A DNA stretch of 30,887 bases from NCBI GenBank assembly GCA_964627855.1, contig CAZVLE010000147.1, forward strand, positions 1 through 30,887, read 5' to 3'. The notes under the pieces are model-generated. The model was not told the origin of the DNA and made no database searches. It worked only from the letters and a program-made list of their open reading frames with translations. Each line of letters starts with the position of its first letter. Positions within the stretch are counted from its first letter, which is position 1. The translations under genes and the position numbers were made by a program. Source of the DNA: CAZVLE01 sp964627855 (GTDB taxonomy: Bacteria; Bacillota; Dethiobacteria; DTU022). Positions 7,577 to 14,952 of the stretch are shown in pieces.

Positions 7577-7605
7577 TTGCAGAGTGGTAGAAAATCTGTT
7601 AATAT
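7577..7605 (+). promoter_or_regulatory. Possible dnaA promoter
   Basis: TTGCAG (7577-7582) and TAATAT (7600-7605) are spaced by 17 bp, about 120 bp before dnaA. Each hexamer is only a partial match (3/6 and 4/6). The -10 coincides with a variant DnaA box, which would allow DnaA autoregulation. This is weak evidence. Confidence 0.35.
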
Positions 7606-7643
7606 GTTTTTACTGGAGATACGCTTTTTATAAGTTACAAATC

Positions 7644-7652
7644 TTATCCACA
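7644..7652 (+). promoter_or_regulatory. DnaA box TTATCCACA
   Basis: Exact match to the high-affinity DnaA box (TTATNCACA), 73 bp before the dnaA start. It is the only perfect copy I found in the window. Confidence 0.9.
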
Positions 7653-7724
7653 AAGTTTGTTAATAACTTTTTCCTTTGTTAATAATCTTACCTCTTCTCG
7701 GCGATAATTTCTGGAGGATGCAAA

Positions 7725-9119
7725 ATGAATAGCCGCCTTAATGAAATATGGCAATTAACTTTGGCTGAGTTGAGCAAAGAATTAAACAAGCCAAGCTTTG
7801 AGACATGGTTCAACCTGACTAAACCAGTCTCCTTAGAAAACAGTTGTCTTGTCATAGAAGTACCTAACGACTTTACCAAAGATTGGTTTGAATCACGTTA
7901 TCAGAATAGAATCCTCAAAGCTCTTGAGAAAATCACTTCTGTTGAACACAGTGTTAATTTTATTATATCATCCAGTTTTGATAAACATATTGAGCACGAT
8001 TCACCCTCTGAATATCTTTCGCAGATCAACATGCCTGAGTCACCTCAATCACTAACTGATAAAAACCCGAGAAAATTCCTCAACGTAAATGTAATTTCCA
8101 CCTTTAATCCTCGTTATACTTTTGAATCATTTGTAGTCGGTACATGCAACCGTCTATCTCATGCTGCTTCTCTTGCTGTTGCTGAGAGTCCCGCCCGTGC
8201 TTACAACCCGCTTTTTATTTATGGTGGTGTCGGCCTGGGTAAAACCCACCTTTTACATGCCATTGGTCAGTATACCCTTGCCACCCATGGTTTCAGAAAA
8301 GTTTTTTACTTTTCATCTGAAAAGTTTACAAATGAATTTATTAACTCCATTAGAGATAATAAAACCCTTGACTTTAGAAATAAATATCGCAGCATGGATA
8401 TTTTACTAATTGATGATATACAGTTTCTGGCTGGCAAAGAACAGACCCAGGAAGAATTTTTCCACACTTTTAACGCACTTCATGATAACAATAAGCAAAT
8501 AATTATTTCCAGCGATCGACCACCTAAAGAAATCCCTACATTGGAAGATCGCCTTCGCTCCAGGTTTGAATGGGGTCTTATTACGGATCTTCAACCCCCT
8601 GATTTAGAAACAAGAACAGCAATTTTGAAGAAAAAAGCTCTTTCAGATGGTATAGACATTCCTGATCAGGTCATTCAATACATTGCCAGCAAAGTGATGA
8701 CAAATATTAGAGAGTTAGAGGGTGCACTCATAAGAATTGTGGCTTATGCATCACTTACAGAAACTCCTTTAACCCTTGAACTTACAGAATCTGCTCTCAA
8801 GGACATAATATTCGCACGTCATAAAAACATAACCATCGATACTATTATTCAAGTAACTGCAGAATTTTTTAACCTAAAACCGGAAGATGTTCTTTCAAAA
8901 AAAAGAACTCAGGATATAGCTTTAACTCGACAGGTGGCGATGTATTTCTCCAGGCTCCTGACAGATCTGTCACTTCCAAAGATTGGTGATGAATTTGGTG
9001 GAAAAGATCATACTACTGTTCTACATGCCTGCAAAAAAATTGACTCAATGATATCAAATGACAACGATTTTAAACACCGCCTTGATTTAATTAAAAATAT
9101 TATTCTTGATAAGAACTGA
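7725..9119 (+). CDS. dnaA: Chromosomal replication initiator DnaA
   Basis: Initiator AAA+ ATPase of 464 aa. Domain I (about 1-80) contains KPSFETWF; a poorly conserved linker follows. The AAA+ core has Walker A GGVGLGKTH (~167-175), Walker B LLIDDIQFLAG and the sensor region EDRLRSRFEWGL. C-terminal domain IV carries the DnaA-box-binding helix-turn-helix, with KKRTQDIALTRQ and GGKDHTTVLHACKKI. GGAGG lies seven bases before the ATG. It is flanked on both sides by candidate DnaA boxes, so self-regulation is likely. Confidence 0.99.
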   Translation: MNSRLNEIWQLTLAELSKELNKPSFETWFNLTKPVSLENSCLVIEVPNDFTKDWFESRYQNRILKALEKITSVEHSVNFIISSSFDKHIEHDSPSEYLSQINMPESPQSLTDKNPRKFLNVNVISTFNPRYTFESFVVGTCNRLSHAASLAVAESPARAYNPLFIYGGVGLGKTHLLHAIGQYTLATHGFRKVFYFSSEKFTNEFINSIRDNKTLDFRNKYRSMDILLIDDIQFLAGKEQTQEEFFHTFNALHDNNKQIIISSDRPPKEIPTLEDRLRSRFEWGLITDLQPPDLETRTAILKKKALSDGIDIPDQVIQYIASKVMTNIRELEGALIRIVAYASLTETPLTLELTESALKDIIFARHKNITIDTIIQVTAEFFNLKPEDVLSKKRTQDIALTRQVAMYFSRLLTDLSLPKIGDEFGGKDHTTVLHACKKIDSMISNDNDFKHRLDLIKNIILDKN

Positions 9120-9197
9120 TTAAGCTGTAGATAAGCTGTGTATTACTTGAGTTGTTAATAGTTTTTTATTTTTAGGTATTCTTATAAACAACATTTT

Positions 9198-9214
9198 CCT
9201 GTCTTATTAACAGG
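9198..9214 (+). repeat. 17-bp repeat, copy 1, with TTATTAACA core
   Basis: The sequence CCTGTCTTATTAACAGG recurs at 9270-9286 with two substitutions (15 of 17 identical). Each copy is itself an imperfect inverted repeat (CCTGT/ACAGG) around a one-mismatch DnaA box. Confidence 0.7.
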
Positions 9215-9269
9215 TTGAAATTATTTTTTCTCATTTTCCTGCCCATATAGTGGCATTGTCTCTTTCCGT

Positions 9270-9286
9270 CCTGTTTTATTAACAGA
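9270..9286 (+). repeat. 17-bp repeat, copy 2, with TTATTAACA core
   Basis: The sequence CCTGTTTTATTAACAGA is the second copy of the element at 9198-9214, in the same orientation and 72 bp further on (start to start). Its TTATTAACA core is at 9276-9284. Confidence 0.7.
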
Positions 9287-9383
9287 ATTAACATGCCTTA
9301 TTATTACTATTATTTTAAATATATATTTGTATTTTTTTTATTCTTGTTGATATCTTTAGGTTTTTCTTGGGAGGTTAAAGTTT

Positions 9384-10493
9384 ATGAAGTTAACATTAAA
9401 TACCAGTGAATTGGCAAAGTGTCTTGATATAGTAGAAAAGGCCTTACCAACCCGTACTACTATGCCAGCTATCAATAATATACTTTTTCATATTAATCAT
9501 GATCACTTATCCTTTTCTACTACCAATCTGCAAATGTATATAAAAACTATGGTACAATATGATGGTTCTGATAGTAAAACGATTCTGCTTCCACCAAAAA
9601 TTATAGAAATCATTCGTAGTTTTCCAACCGATACTGTTGAATTAGTCTTTAACTGGGACAATTACCGTATTGACATTTCTGGGGGATCTGCACATTTTCA
9701 TTTATATGGAGCAGAAGCAGAAGACTACCCTGCTACCTTTAATGATTTACCAATAGAAAAAAATATTTTAAACGTTGATAAGACTTCTTTAAAGAAACTT
9801 CTCAAAGAAACAATTTTTACAGCTTCTAACGAAGAAAGCCGACCGGCGTTTAATGGTATATACTTTGAATTTTGTTCTAATTCTATCTCTATAACTGCTT
9901 CAGACACATATAGGTTGACTGTAAAAAATATTAAAAATTCATCATGGTCATTGGAGGAAAAAAACTGCCTTGTTCCCGCCAGGGCAATGAAAGAATTACT
10001 GCGCATTTTAGATGACAGCAGTGGTTCAATTGATATTAACTATTTGCATAATATGATCATTTTTAACTTTAATGATATCATTTTTGCTTCAAGACTACTA
10101 GAAGAGAAGTATCCGGATGTTAGTGGAGTAATTCCCGGTGAATACAAAACAAGAGTGTACATAGATGGTGAGGCATTTGAAAATACAATTTCGCGGGCAT
10201 CATTACTTACAGAAGGTAAGAATCAAGCGGTTAATTTAGAGGTATCAGATAATAAACTTGAAACAAGAGTTTCATCCCAGGTAGGCAGTATGGAAGAGAG
10301 TATATCTGTTCAGCAGGTCGGGGAGAACGTTGCTCTTTTTATAAACTCCCGGTTCATTTTAGATTTTTTAAAAATATTGAACAGGGAAAAAATTATTATA
10401 GATTTTCATGGTGAAGGCGGCCCTGTGATTTTCAGGATACCTGATGACGATTCATATTTGTACCTGGTGCTGCCAATCAAGAAGATTAACTGA
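9384..10493 (+). CDS. dnaN: DNA polymerase III sliding clamp (beta subunit)
   Basis: Ring-forming processivity clamp, 369 aa (usual 365-380). The N-terminus MKLTLNTSELAKCLDIVEKALPTRTTMPAINN is family-typical (short pieces: LAKCLDIVEKAL, RTTMPAINNILF). Later landmarks are RPAFNGIYFE, ASDTYRL, VPARAMKELLRIL and a C-terminal clamp tail YLVLPIKKIN in place of the usual MPMRL-type ending. GGGAGG precedes the ATG. It is followed after 17 bp by recF. Confidence 0.98.
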   Translation: MKLTLNTSELAKCLDIVEKALPTRTTMPAINNILFHINHDHLSFSTTNLQMYIKTMVQYDGSDSKTILLPPKIIEIIRSFPTDTVELVFNWDNYRIDISGGSAHFHLYGAEAEDYPATFNDLPIEKNILNVDKTSLKKLLKETIFTASNEESRPAFNGIYFEFCSNSISITASDTYRLTVKNIKNSSWSLEEKNCLVPARAMKELLRILDDSSGSIDINYLHNMIIFNFNDIIFASRLLEEKYPDVSGVIPGEYKTRVYIDGEAFENTISRASLLTEGKNQAVNLEVSDNKLETRVSSQVGSMEESISVQQVGENVALFINSRFILDFLKILNREKIIIDFHGEGGPVIFRIPDDDSYLYLVLPIKKIN

Positions 10494-10510
10494 AACCTGG
10501 AGGATATTTA

Positions 10511-11644
10511 TTGTTTTATATTGATCATTTACAGATTAACTCTTTTCGTAACTATCAACAACAAAATGCTCACTTTCACCCTTTCCTTAATCTAATAAGT
10601 GGAGATAATGCCCAGGGTAAGTCAAACCTTTTAGAATCAATTTATTACCTTTCTGTAAATAGATCTTTTCGAACAAACCGAGATCAGGAACTGGTTAACT
10701 GGAATGCTTCAAATTTTCTCATCAAGGGAGATTTTATTAAAGAAAGTATTAATTATCATATAAGGATATATTATGAATATAATGGCAGGTTAAAAATTAG
10801 TCTTAATAATAATCCGACAAAACGTTATGAAAACCTGCAGCTATTTCCTGTGGTCATCTTCAATCCGGAGGATTTGCAAATTATCCGTGATGGCCCCTCT
10901 GTGCGTAGACGTTTTCTTAACCTCCTGCTATCGCGTCTCAAACAAAAATATCTTAGCGATCTCAAAGAATATCAACGCGCTTTGATGCAAAGAAACAGGC
11001 TACTAAAAGAGAGATATTATAATCGAAATATTGATGACCTTCTTGAACCATGGGATCAAGCCCTTATCAAAAGTGGTAGTGAAATCATCCATTCACGAGT
11101 TGCGTTGATTGAACAACTAGAAAAAGAGGCACAATTATTTTTTTCAAAAATAACAAACTATGGAGAAAAACTATCATTATTTTATAATAGCAGCATCAAT
11201 TACTGTTCTGACCTGTCAGAAACGATGCGCAATTACCATCTATCATTATTAGAAAAACGTACTAATGAACTCAGAAAAAAAATAACAACTATTGGACCGC
11301 ACATTGATGATCTTACAATATCAATTAATGATCATGATGCCAGATACTTTTCTTCACAAGGTCAAAAAAGAACAGCTGCTTTAGCTTTAAAAGTAGCGGA
11401 AGTTAATATTATAAAAAAAGACATCAATAATTATCCTATAATTATCCTGGATGATGTATTTTCTGAGTTTGATGCTTGCAGAAGGGAACATCTTCTTGAT
11501 TTTTTAAGAAACAACACCGGGCAGTGCTTTATATCAACTGCGCAGAGAGTTGATGACATTATAGAACATTTGCAGCGTGAGTATATGTTAATGAATATTA
11601 GCCAGGGGCAGATAGTAAATGAAAAAAGTAAGCTTGGCAGTTGA
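10511..11644 (+). CDS. recF: DNA replication and repair protein RecF
   Basis: SMC-like ATPase (377 aa) that, with RecO and RecR, loads RecA at gaps. It opens with the family pattern LQINSFRNYQQ, then Walker A GDNAQGKSNLLE, the ABC signature SSQGQKRTAALAL, and Walker B IIILDDVFSEFD. The start is TTG with GGAGG seven bases upstream; no ATG gives a complete N-terminus. It overlaps the next gene by 26 bases. Base composition is distinctly AT-rich compared with genes after gyrB. Confidence 0.97.
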   Translation: MFYIDHLQINSFRNYQQQNAHFHPFLNLISGDNAQGKSNLLESIYYLSVNRSFRTNRDQELVNWNASNFLIKGDFIKESINYHIRIYYEYNGRLKISLNNNPTKRYENLQLFPVVIFNPEDLQIIRDGPSVRRRFLNLLLSRLKQKYLSDLKEYQRALMQRNRLLKERYYNRNIDDLLEPWDQALIKSGSEIIHSRVALIEQLEKEAQLFFSKITNYGEKLSLFYNSSINYCSDLSETMRNYHLSLLEKRTNELRKKITTIGPHIDDLTISINDHDARYFSSQGQKRTAALALKVAEVNIIKKDINNYPIIILDDVFSEFDACRREHLLDFLRNNTGQCFISTAQRVDDIIEHLQREYMLMNISQGQIVNEKSKLGS

Positions 11645-11912
11645 AAAGCTTTTACGTGGCTATAATCTGTGGCAGGGTTACAAGCAATATGCTCTAATGG
11701 AAGACTGGGCTGAAATTGTTGGACCTGCCATTGCAGAAGTTTCCCGTGTAGATAGCATTAATAATGGTATTCTTAATGTTTCGGTCAAAGACTCGGTGTG
11801 GTCTTATCATTTGTCGATTATGAAACCTCAGCTTATTAGTAAACTTAATAAACATGCAGGGTGTACAATTGTAAAAAACATTTATTTTAAAATTGATTTT
11901 AACCAAAAATAA
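11619..11912 (+). CDS. DUF721 (DciA-like) protein
   Basis: Small protein (97 aa) with the DUF721 core: MEDWAEIVGPAIAEVSRV, then GILNVSVKDSVWSYHLSIMK and KLNKHAG. The family includes DciA, a loader/partner of the replicative helicase in bacteria lacking DnaC/DnaI. Firmicutes members are short and their role is less clear. The ATG lies inside the recF end, with AGGGG upstream, so it is likely coupled to recF. A replication-linked role is an inference from context. Confidence 0.85.
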   Translation: MKKVSLAVEKLLRGYNLWQGYKQYALMEDWAEIVGPAIAEVSRVDSINNGILNVSVKDSVWSYHLSIMKPQLISKLNKHAGCTIVKNIYFKIDFNQK

Positions 11913-12024
11913 GATTTATAATGAAGCATCCAGGCTTTTCAACTGAACTTAAAATCAATAATTTAAAGGTTCTGCCCTGCCTGAAAATGGTTTGATATTC
12001 TAAGATGAAGAGTAGGTGTTGTTG

Positions 12025-12264
12025 ATGTTTTTACATATTGGGGGTTCTCAGATTGTTTTTTTTAAAGACTTAATAGGTATTTTTAATCTTGACAGGGCTG
12101 ATCATGATAGTTCTGATCATTGCGGGGACTCTAATTCACCCGAGATTATTAAAGTTGGCTCCAATGCTGAATGTTTTAAATCTTTAATTGTCACTGATAG
12201 TAATGTCTATATTTCCCCCATATCATCTTTAACTCTTTCCAGGCGTAGAAATGCATCTTCATGA
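12025..12264 (+). CDS. remB: DUF370 protein RemB (YaaB)
   Basis: 79-aa protein matching the B. subtilis YaaB/RemB pattern: MFLHIGGSQIVFFKDLIGIF, and near the end KSLIVTDSNVYISPISSLTL. It lies between recF and gyrB, the same place as yaaB. RemA/RemB-type proteins are DNA-binding regulators of extracellular matrix genes in Bacillus; the function in this organism is inferred. An upstream GTG (12016) would add three residues, but the ATG has AGGTG six bases before it and gives the conserved N-terminus. The middle (about residues 20-43) diverges from the Bacillus protein. Confidence 0.85.
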   Translation: MFLHIGGSQIVFFKDLIGIFNLDRADHDSSDHCGDSNSPEIIKVGSNAECFKSLIVTDSNVYISPISSLTLSRRRNASS

Positions 12265-12276
12265 TAATGCTTTGTT

Positions 12277-12306
12277 TAGTCGATTTACCCCGAATAATGT
12301 TATAAT
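12277..12306 (+). promoter_or_regulatory. Probable gyrB promoter with extended -10
   Basis: A perfect TATAAT (12301-12306) is preceded by TG one base upstream (12298-12299), making an extended -10. The best -35 candidate, TAGTCG (12277-12282), is poor (3/6), as is usual for extended -10 promoters. It lies 55 bp before gyrB. Confidence 0.65.
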
Positions 12307-12361
12307 AACAGCATAGAATTAATAATTTTTAAACATAGCTCATTGGTTCATGAGGTGAAGA

Positions 12362-14278
12362 ATGTCTAAAAAAACCAGTAATAACAATGATTATGGCGCT
12401 GATCAAATTCAAGTGTTAGAAGGCTTGGAAGCTGTGAGGCGAAGACCTAGTATGTACATAGGATCAACCTCAGCTCGTGGTTTGCACCACTTAGTTTTTG
12501 AAGTTGTAGACAATAGTATTGACGAGGTGCTTGCCGGCTTTTGTAAACAGATAAAAATTATCATTAACGAAGATAATAGCCTTACAGTGATTGATGATGG
12601 CAGGGGAATTCCTGTCGAGAAGCACCCCCAGGAAAAACGCCCTGCTGTTGAAGTTGTTCTAACCACACTTCATGCAGGTGGGAAATTTGGCAGTGATAGC
12701 TATAAAGTGGCGGGTGGCTTGCATGGGGTTGGTGTTTCTGTAGTGAATGCGCTTTCCGCATGGCTGGATGTAGAGGTCTACCGTGATGGCAAAATTTACA
12801 AGCAAAGCTATAAGAAGGGTAAAAAAGCAAGCCCGATCAAAACTGTGGGAAAGGTCAATAAAACCGGGACTAAGATTACTTTCATGCCCGATGCAGAAAT
12901 ATTTGAGAATACAGACTTTGAAAATGAAATTATTATTCAACGCCTTCGAGAGCAGGCCTTTCTGAATAAAGGAACAAAAATCACCTTTAAAGATATGCGC
13001 AGCGGCAGAGAAGAAAAATTTAAATATGATGGCGGAATAGTTCAGTATGTATCTTATCTCAACCAGGGTAAAGAAACGGTACCTAAAAAACCGATTTACC
13101 TCCAAAAGGCGGTTAATGATCTTCAGGTTGAACTGGCCCTCCAATACCATGCCGGTTATGCTGAAGTGCTTTACTCCTACGCAAACAATATACACACCCA
13201 GGAAGGTGGAACTCATGAATATGGTTTTAAGGTATCTTTAACCAGGCTGATCAATGATTTCGCCAGAAAACTGGGCATGTTAAAGGACAACCAGAGCAAT
13301 CTGTCCGGTGAAGATATCAGAGAAGGCCTTACAGCTGTCATCAGTGTCAAGCTTATGGATCCCCAGTTTGAAGGACAAACCAAAACTAAGCTCGGCAATA
13401 GTGAAATACGAAGCGTAGTTGACAGTATCTGTTATGAAGGGATTGAAGCGTTTCTGGAGCAAAACCCTGCTGTTGCCCGGAGAATTATTGAGAAAGCGGT
13501 CAGGGCTTCCAGGGCCCGGGAAGCAGCTCGCAAGGCCAGAGAACTTACGCGCAGGAAAAATGCCCTTGAAATATCCAACCTGCCAGGTAAGTTAGCTGAT
13601 TGCACAACTAAAGATCCGGGGGAAAGTGAAATATTTATTGTTGAGGGTGATTCAGCCGGCGGTTCTGCCAAACAGGGTCGCGACAGGAGGTTTCAAGCCA
13701 TCTTGCCACTGCGTGGGAAAATCCTCAATGTCGAAAAAGCTCGCCTGGATAAAATTCTTGCCAATGAAGAGATCAGAACCTTAATCACAGCCCTCGGAAC
13801 AGGTATAGAAAGTGAATTTGATATTCAGAAAACTCGCTACCAGAAAATTATTATCATGACCGATGCTGATGTCGACGGTTCACATATCCGGGTTTTACTG
13901 CTTACTTTCTTTTATCGCTTCATGCAGCAACTTATCGACAGTGGTTTCATTTATATTGCCCAGCCCCCACTGTTCAAGGTTAAAAAAGGTAAGAAAGAAC
14001 AGTATCTATTCCGCGAAGAAGAGTTGGAACCGCTGCTAAATGAATGGAGCCGCGATGGCGGGGTAAGCATTCAGCGTTACAAGGGTCTTGGCGAGATGAA
14101 CCCCGATCAGCTTTGGGAAACAACGATGAACCCGGATACAAGAATTATAAAAAGAGTTGAGCTGGTTGATGCTATTCAGGCTGATAACATCTTTGGCGTT
14201 TTAATGGGTGATAAAGTTGAACCGCGCCGGAAGTTTATTGAAGATAACGCGCGCCTGGTGCAAAACCTGGATATTTAA
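12362..14278 (+). CDS. gyrB: DNA gyrase subunit B
   Basis: ATPase subunit of gyrase, 638 aa, the usual Gram-positive length. The GHKL ATPase motifs are EVVDNSIDE, DDGRGIPVE and GGLHGVGVSVVNALS. The transducer domain is in the middle. The Toprim metal site has VEGDSAGGSAKQGRDR and TDADVDGSHI, and the C-terminus carries QRYKGLGEMNPDQLWETT. GAGGTG precedes the ATG. gyrA does not follow directly: an oppositely oriented transporter cassette intervenes. Confidence 0.99.
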   Translation: MSKKTSNNNDYGADQIQVLEGLEAVRRRPSMYIGSTSARGLHHLVFEVVDNSIDEVLAGFCKQIKIIINEDNSLTVIDDGRGIPVEKHPQEKRPAVEVVLTTLHAGGKFGSDSYKVAGGLHGVGVSVVNALSAWLDVEVYRDGKIYKQSYKKGKKASPIKTVGKVNKTGTKITFMPDAEIFENTDFENEIIIQRLREQAFLNKGTKITFKDMRSGREEKFKYDGGIVQYVSYLNQGKETVPKKPIYLQKAVNDLQVELALQYHAGYAEVLYSYANNIHTQEGGTHEYGFKVSLTRLINDFARKLGMLKDNQSNLSGEDIREGLTAVISVKLMDPQFEGQTKTKLGNSEIRSVVDSICYEGIEAFLEQNPAVARRIIEKAVRASRAREAARKARELTRRKNALEISNLPGKLADCTTKDPGESEIFIVEGDSAGGSAKQGRDRRFQAILPLRGKILNVEKARLDKILANEEIRTLITALGTGIESEFDIQKTRYQKIIIMTDADVDGSHIRVLLLTFFYRFMQQLIDSGFIYIAQPPLFKVKKGKKEQYLFREEELEPLLNEWSRDGGVSIQRYKGLGEMNPDQLWETTMNPDTRIIKRVELVDAIQADNIFGVLMGDKVEPRRKFIEDNARLVQNLDI

Positions 14279-14306
14279 GAAGACTATGTTCTCTTGAGGT
14301 CCCTTT

Positions 14307-14334
14307 CTGCTTGAAAAAAGCAGGCTGGCTTTTA
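14307..14334 (+). terminator. Weak terminator behind gyrB
   Basis: CTGCTT (14307-14312) pairs with AAGCAG (14318-14323) across a five-base loop, followed eight bases later by TTTT. It lies between the convergent gyrB and DUF1850 genes. The stem is short and the T-run is displaced. Confidence 0.35.
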
Positions 14335-14892
14335 TGATATGTCATAGTTTTGCTCAACCGTAATTTCTAATAAAAGATGGTCCCCGGACAGGCTTGATAG
14401 GTTGTATTCCCTGTCCCGGAAGACGATCTTTTCTTCTGTCTGAGGGGAAACCCACAGGCGAATCTTTTCCCGCGGCTCTTCATCGCTATAAACAGTAATG
14501 AGACCGTCTTCGATGCTATAGTCCCCTGTGGAGTCGACAGGCAAACCCGGCCCGTAGGTTGAGAAAGTGGTTGTCACCGGTTGAATAGTGCCCTCTGTGG
14601 TAATTAAAAAAATTCCCTCCACAGAGGATAAACTTACTGAATGGCGATAGCGCAGGGTGAATTCGTCCATTGGCCGAACGGGGATGCGGTAATGTATTGT
14701 ATCGCTGTGCGGGGCTTTGATGATCATCTGCCAGTCTCCTCCCCTCTGCTGGCAGCCGGTGTTAATAGAAGGCAGGATTAATAAAGCGATCGCCAAAATC
14801 AGTAGAAACAGCAGCTTCCGGTTGATTGGTTTAGAGCGGCCGAAACGGGATTCTTCCGGTCGCTCTAAACCCTGCCTTGCTGCTTTTTTCAA
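14332..14892 (-). CDS. DUF1850 protein, TRAP-TAXI associated
   Basis: Exported or membrane-anchored protein. A hydrophobic segment KLLFLLILAIALLILPS precedes TGCQQ, which is a poor lipobox, so anchoring is more likely than lipidation. The rest carries the DUF1850 pattern: FTLRYRHSVSLSSVEGIF and FSTYGPGLP. The family often accompanies fused TRAP permeases, but its biochemical role is unknown. The frame is open to a TTG at 14940 (202 aa), which has no ribosome-binding site. A TTG at 14890-14892 has AGGGGG eight bases upstream, and I prefer it (186 aa). Neither start is certain. It is last in a head-on cassette. Confidence 0.75.
   Translation of the reverse strand: MKKAARQGLERPEESRFGRSKPINRKLLFLLILAIALLILPSINTGCQQRGGDWQMIIKAPHSDTIHYRIPVRPMDEFTLRYRHSVSLSSVEGIFLITTEGTIQPVTTTFSTYGPGLPVDSTGDYSIEDGLITVYSDEEPREKIRLWVSPQTEEKIVFRDREYNLSSLSGDHLLLEITVEQNYDIS
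14828..14871 (-). repeat. Inverted repeat in the 5' coding part of the DUF1850 gene
   Basis: GGTTTAGAGCG (14828-14838) and CGCTCTAAACC (14861-14871) are perfectly complementary, and the stem extends four more pairs with one G-T. This is unusually strong for a coding start region. It could be an RNA-processing or attenuation stem between the permease and DUF1850 cistrons. Confidence 0.7.
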
Positions 14893-14952
14893 GCGTTTAT
14901 CCCCCTGCCTGTCGATTGGTTTGAGGAGGCCTAAAGGCAAGGCTACAGTGTT

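Larger units (their letters stand above)
7436..7724. other. oriC, upstream part (rpmH-dnaA gap)
   Basis: AT-rich gap between the divergent rpmH and dnaA genes. It holds the perfect DnaA box TTATCCACA (7644-7652). Two copies of TGTTAATAA (7658-7666 and 7677-7685), 19 bp apart, each differ from the box consensus at one position when read as TTATTAACA on the minus strand. A weaker TGTTAATAT lies at 7597-7605. The placement next to dnaA and the strand switch of the genes identify it as the origin. Confidence 0.85.
9120..9383. other. oriC, downstream part / likely unwinding region (dnaA-dnaN gap)
   Basis: 264-bp, extremely AT-rich gap. It begins with degenerate DnaA boxes TGTAGATAA (9126-9134), TGTGTATTA (9137-9145) and TGTTAATAG (9153-9161). 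Two TTATTAACA copies follow inside a duplicated 17-mer, then a 60-bp tract of nearly pure A/T (about 9295-9355). By analogy with B. subtilis, where the unwinding element lies between dnaA and dnaN, this is a good candidate for the melting site. No terminator was seen. Confidence 0.65.

Noticed and set aside
12659..13216. 185-codon minus-strand frame inside gyrB
   Set aside because: Antisense to conserved GyrB coding sequence, with no recognisable family pattern.
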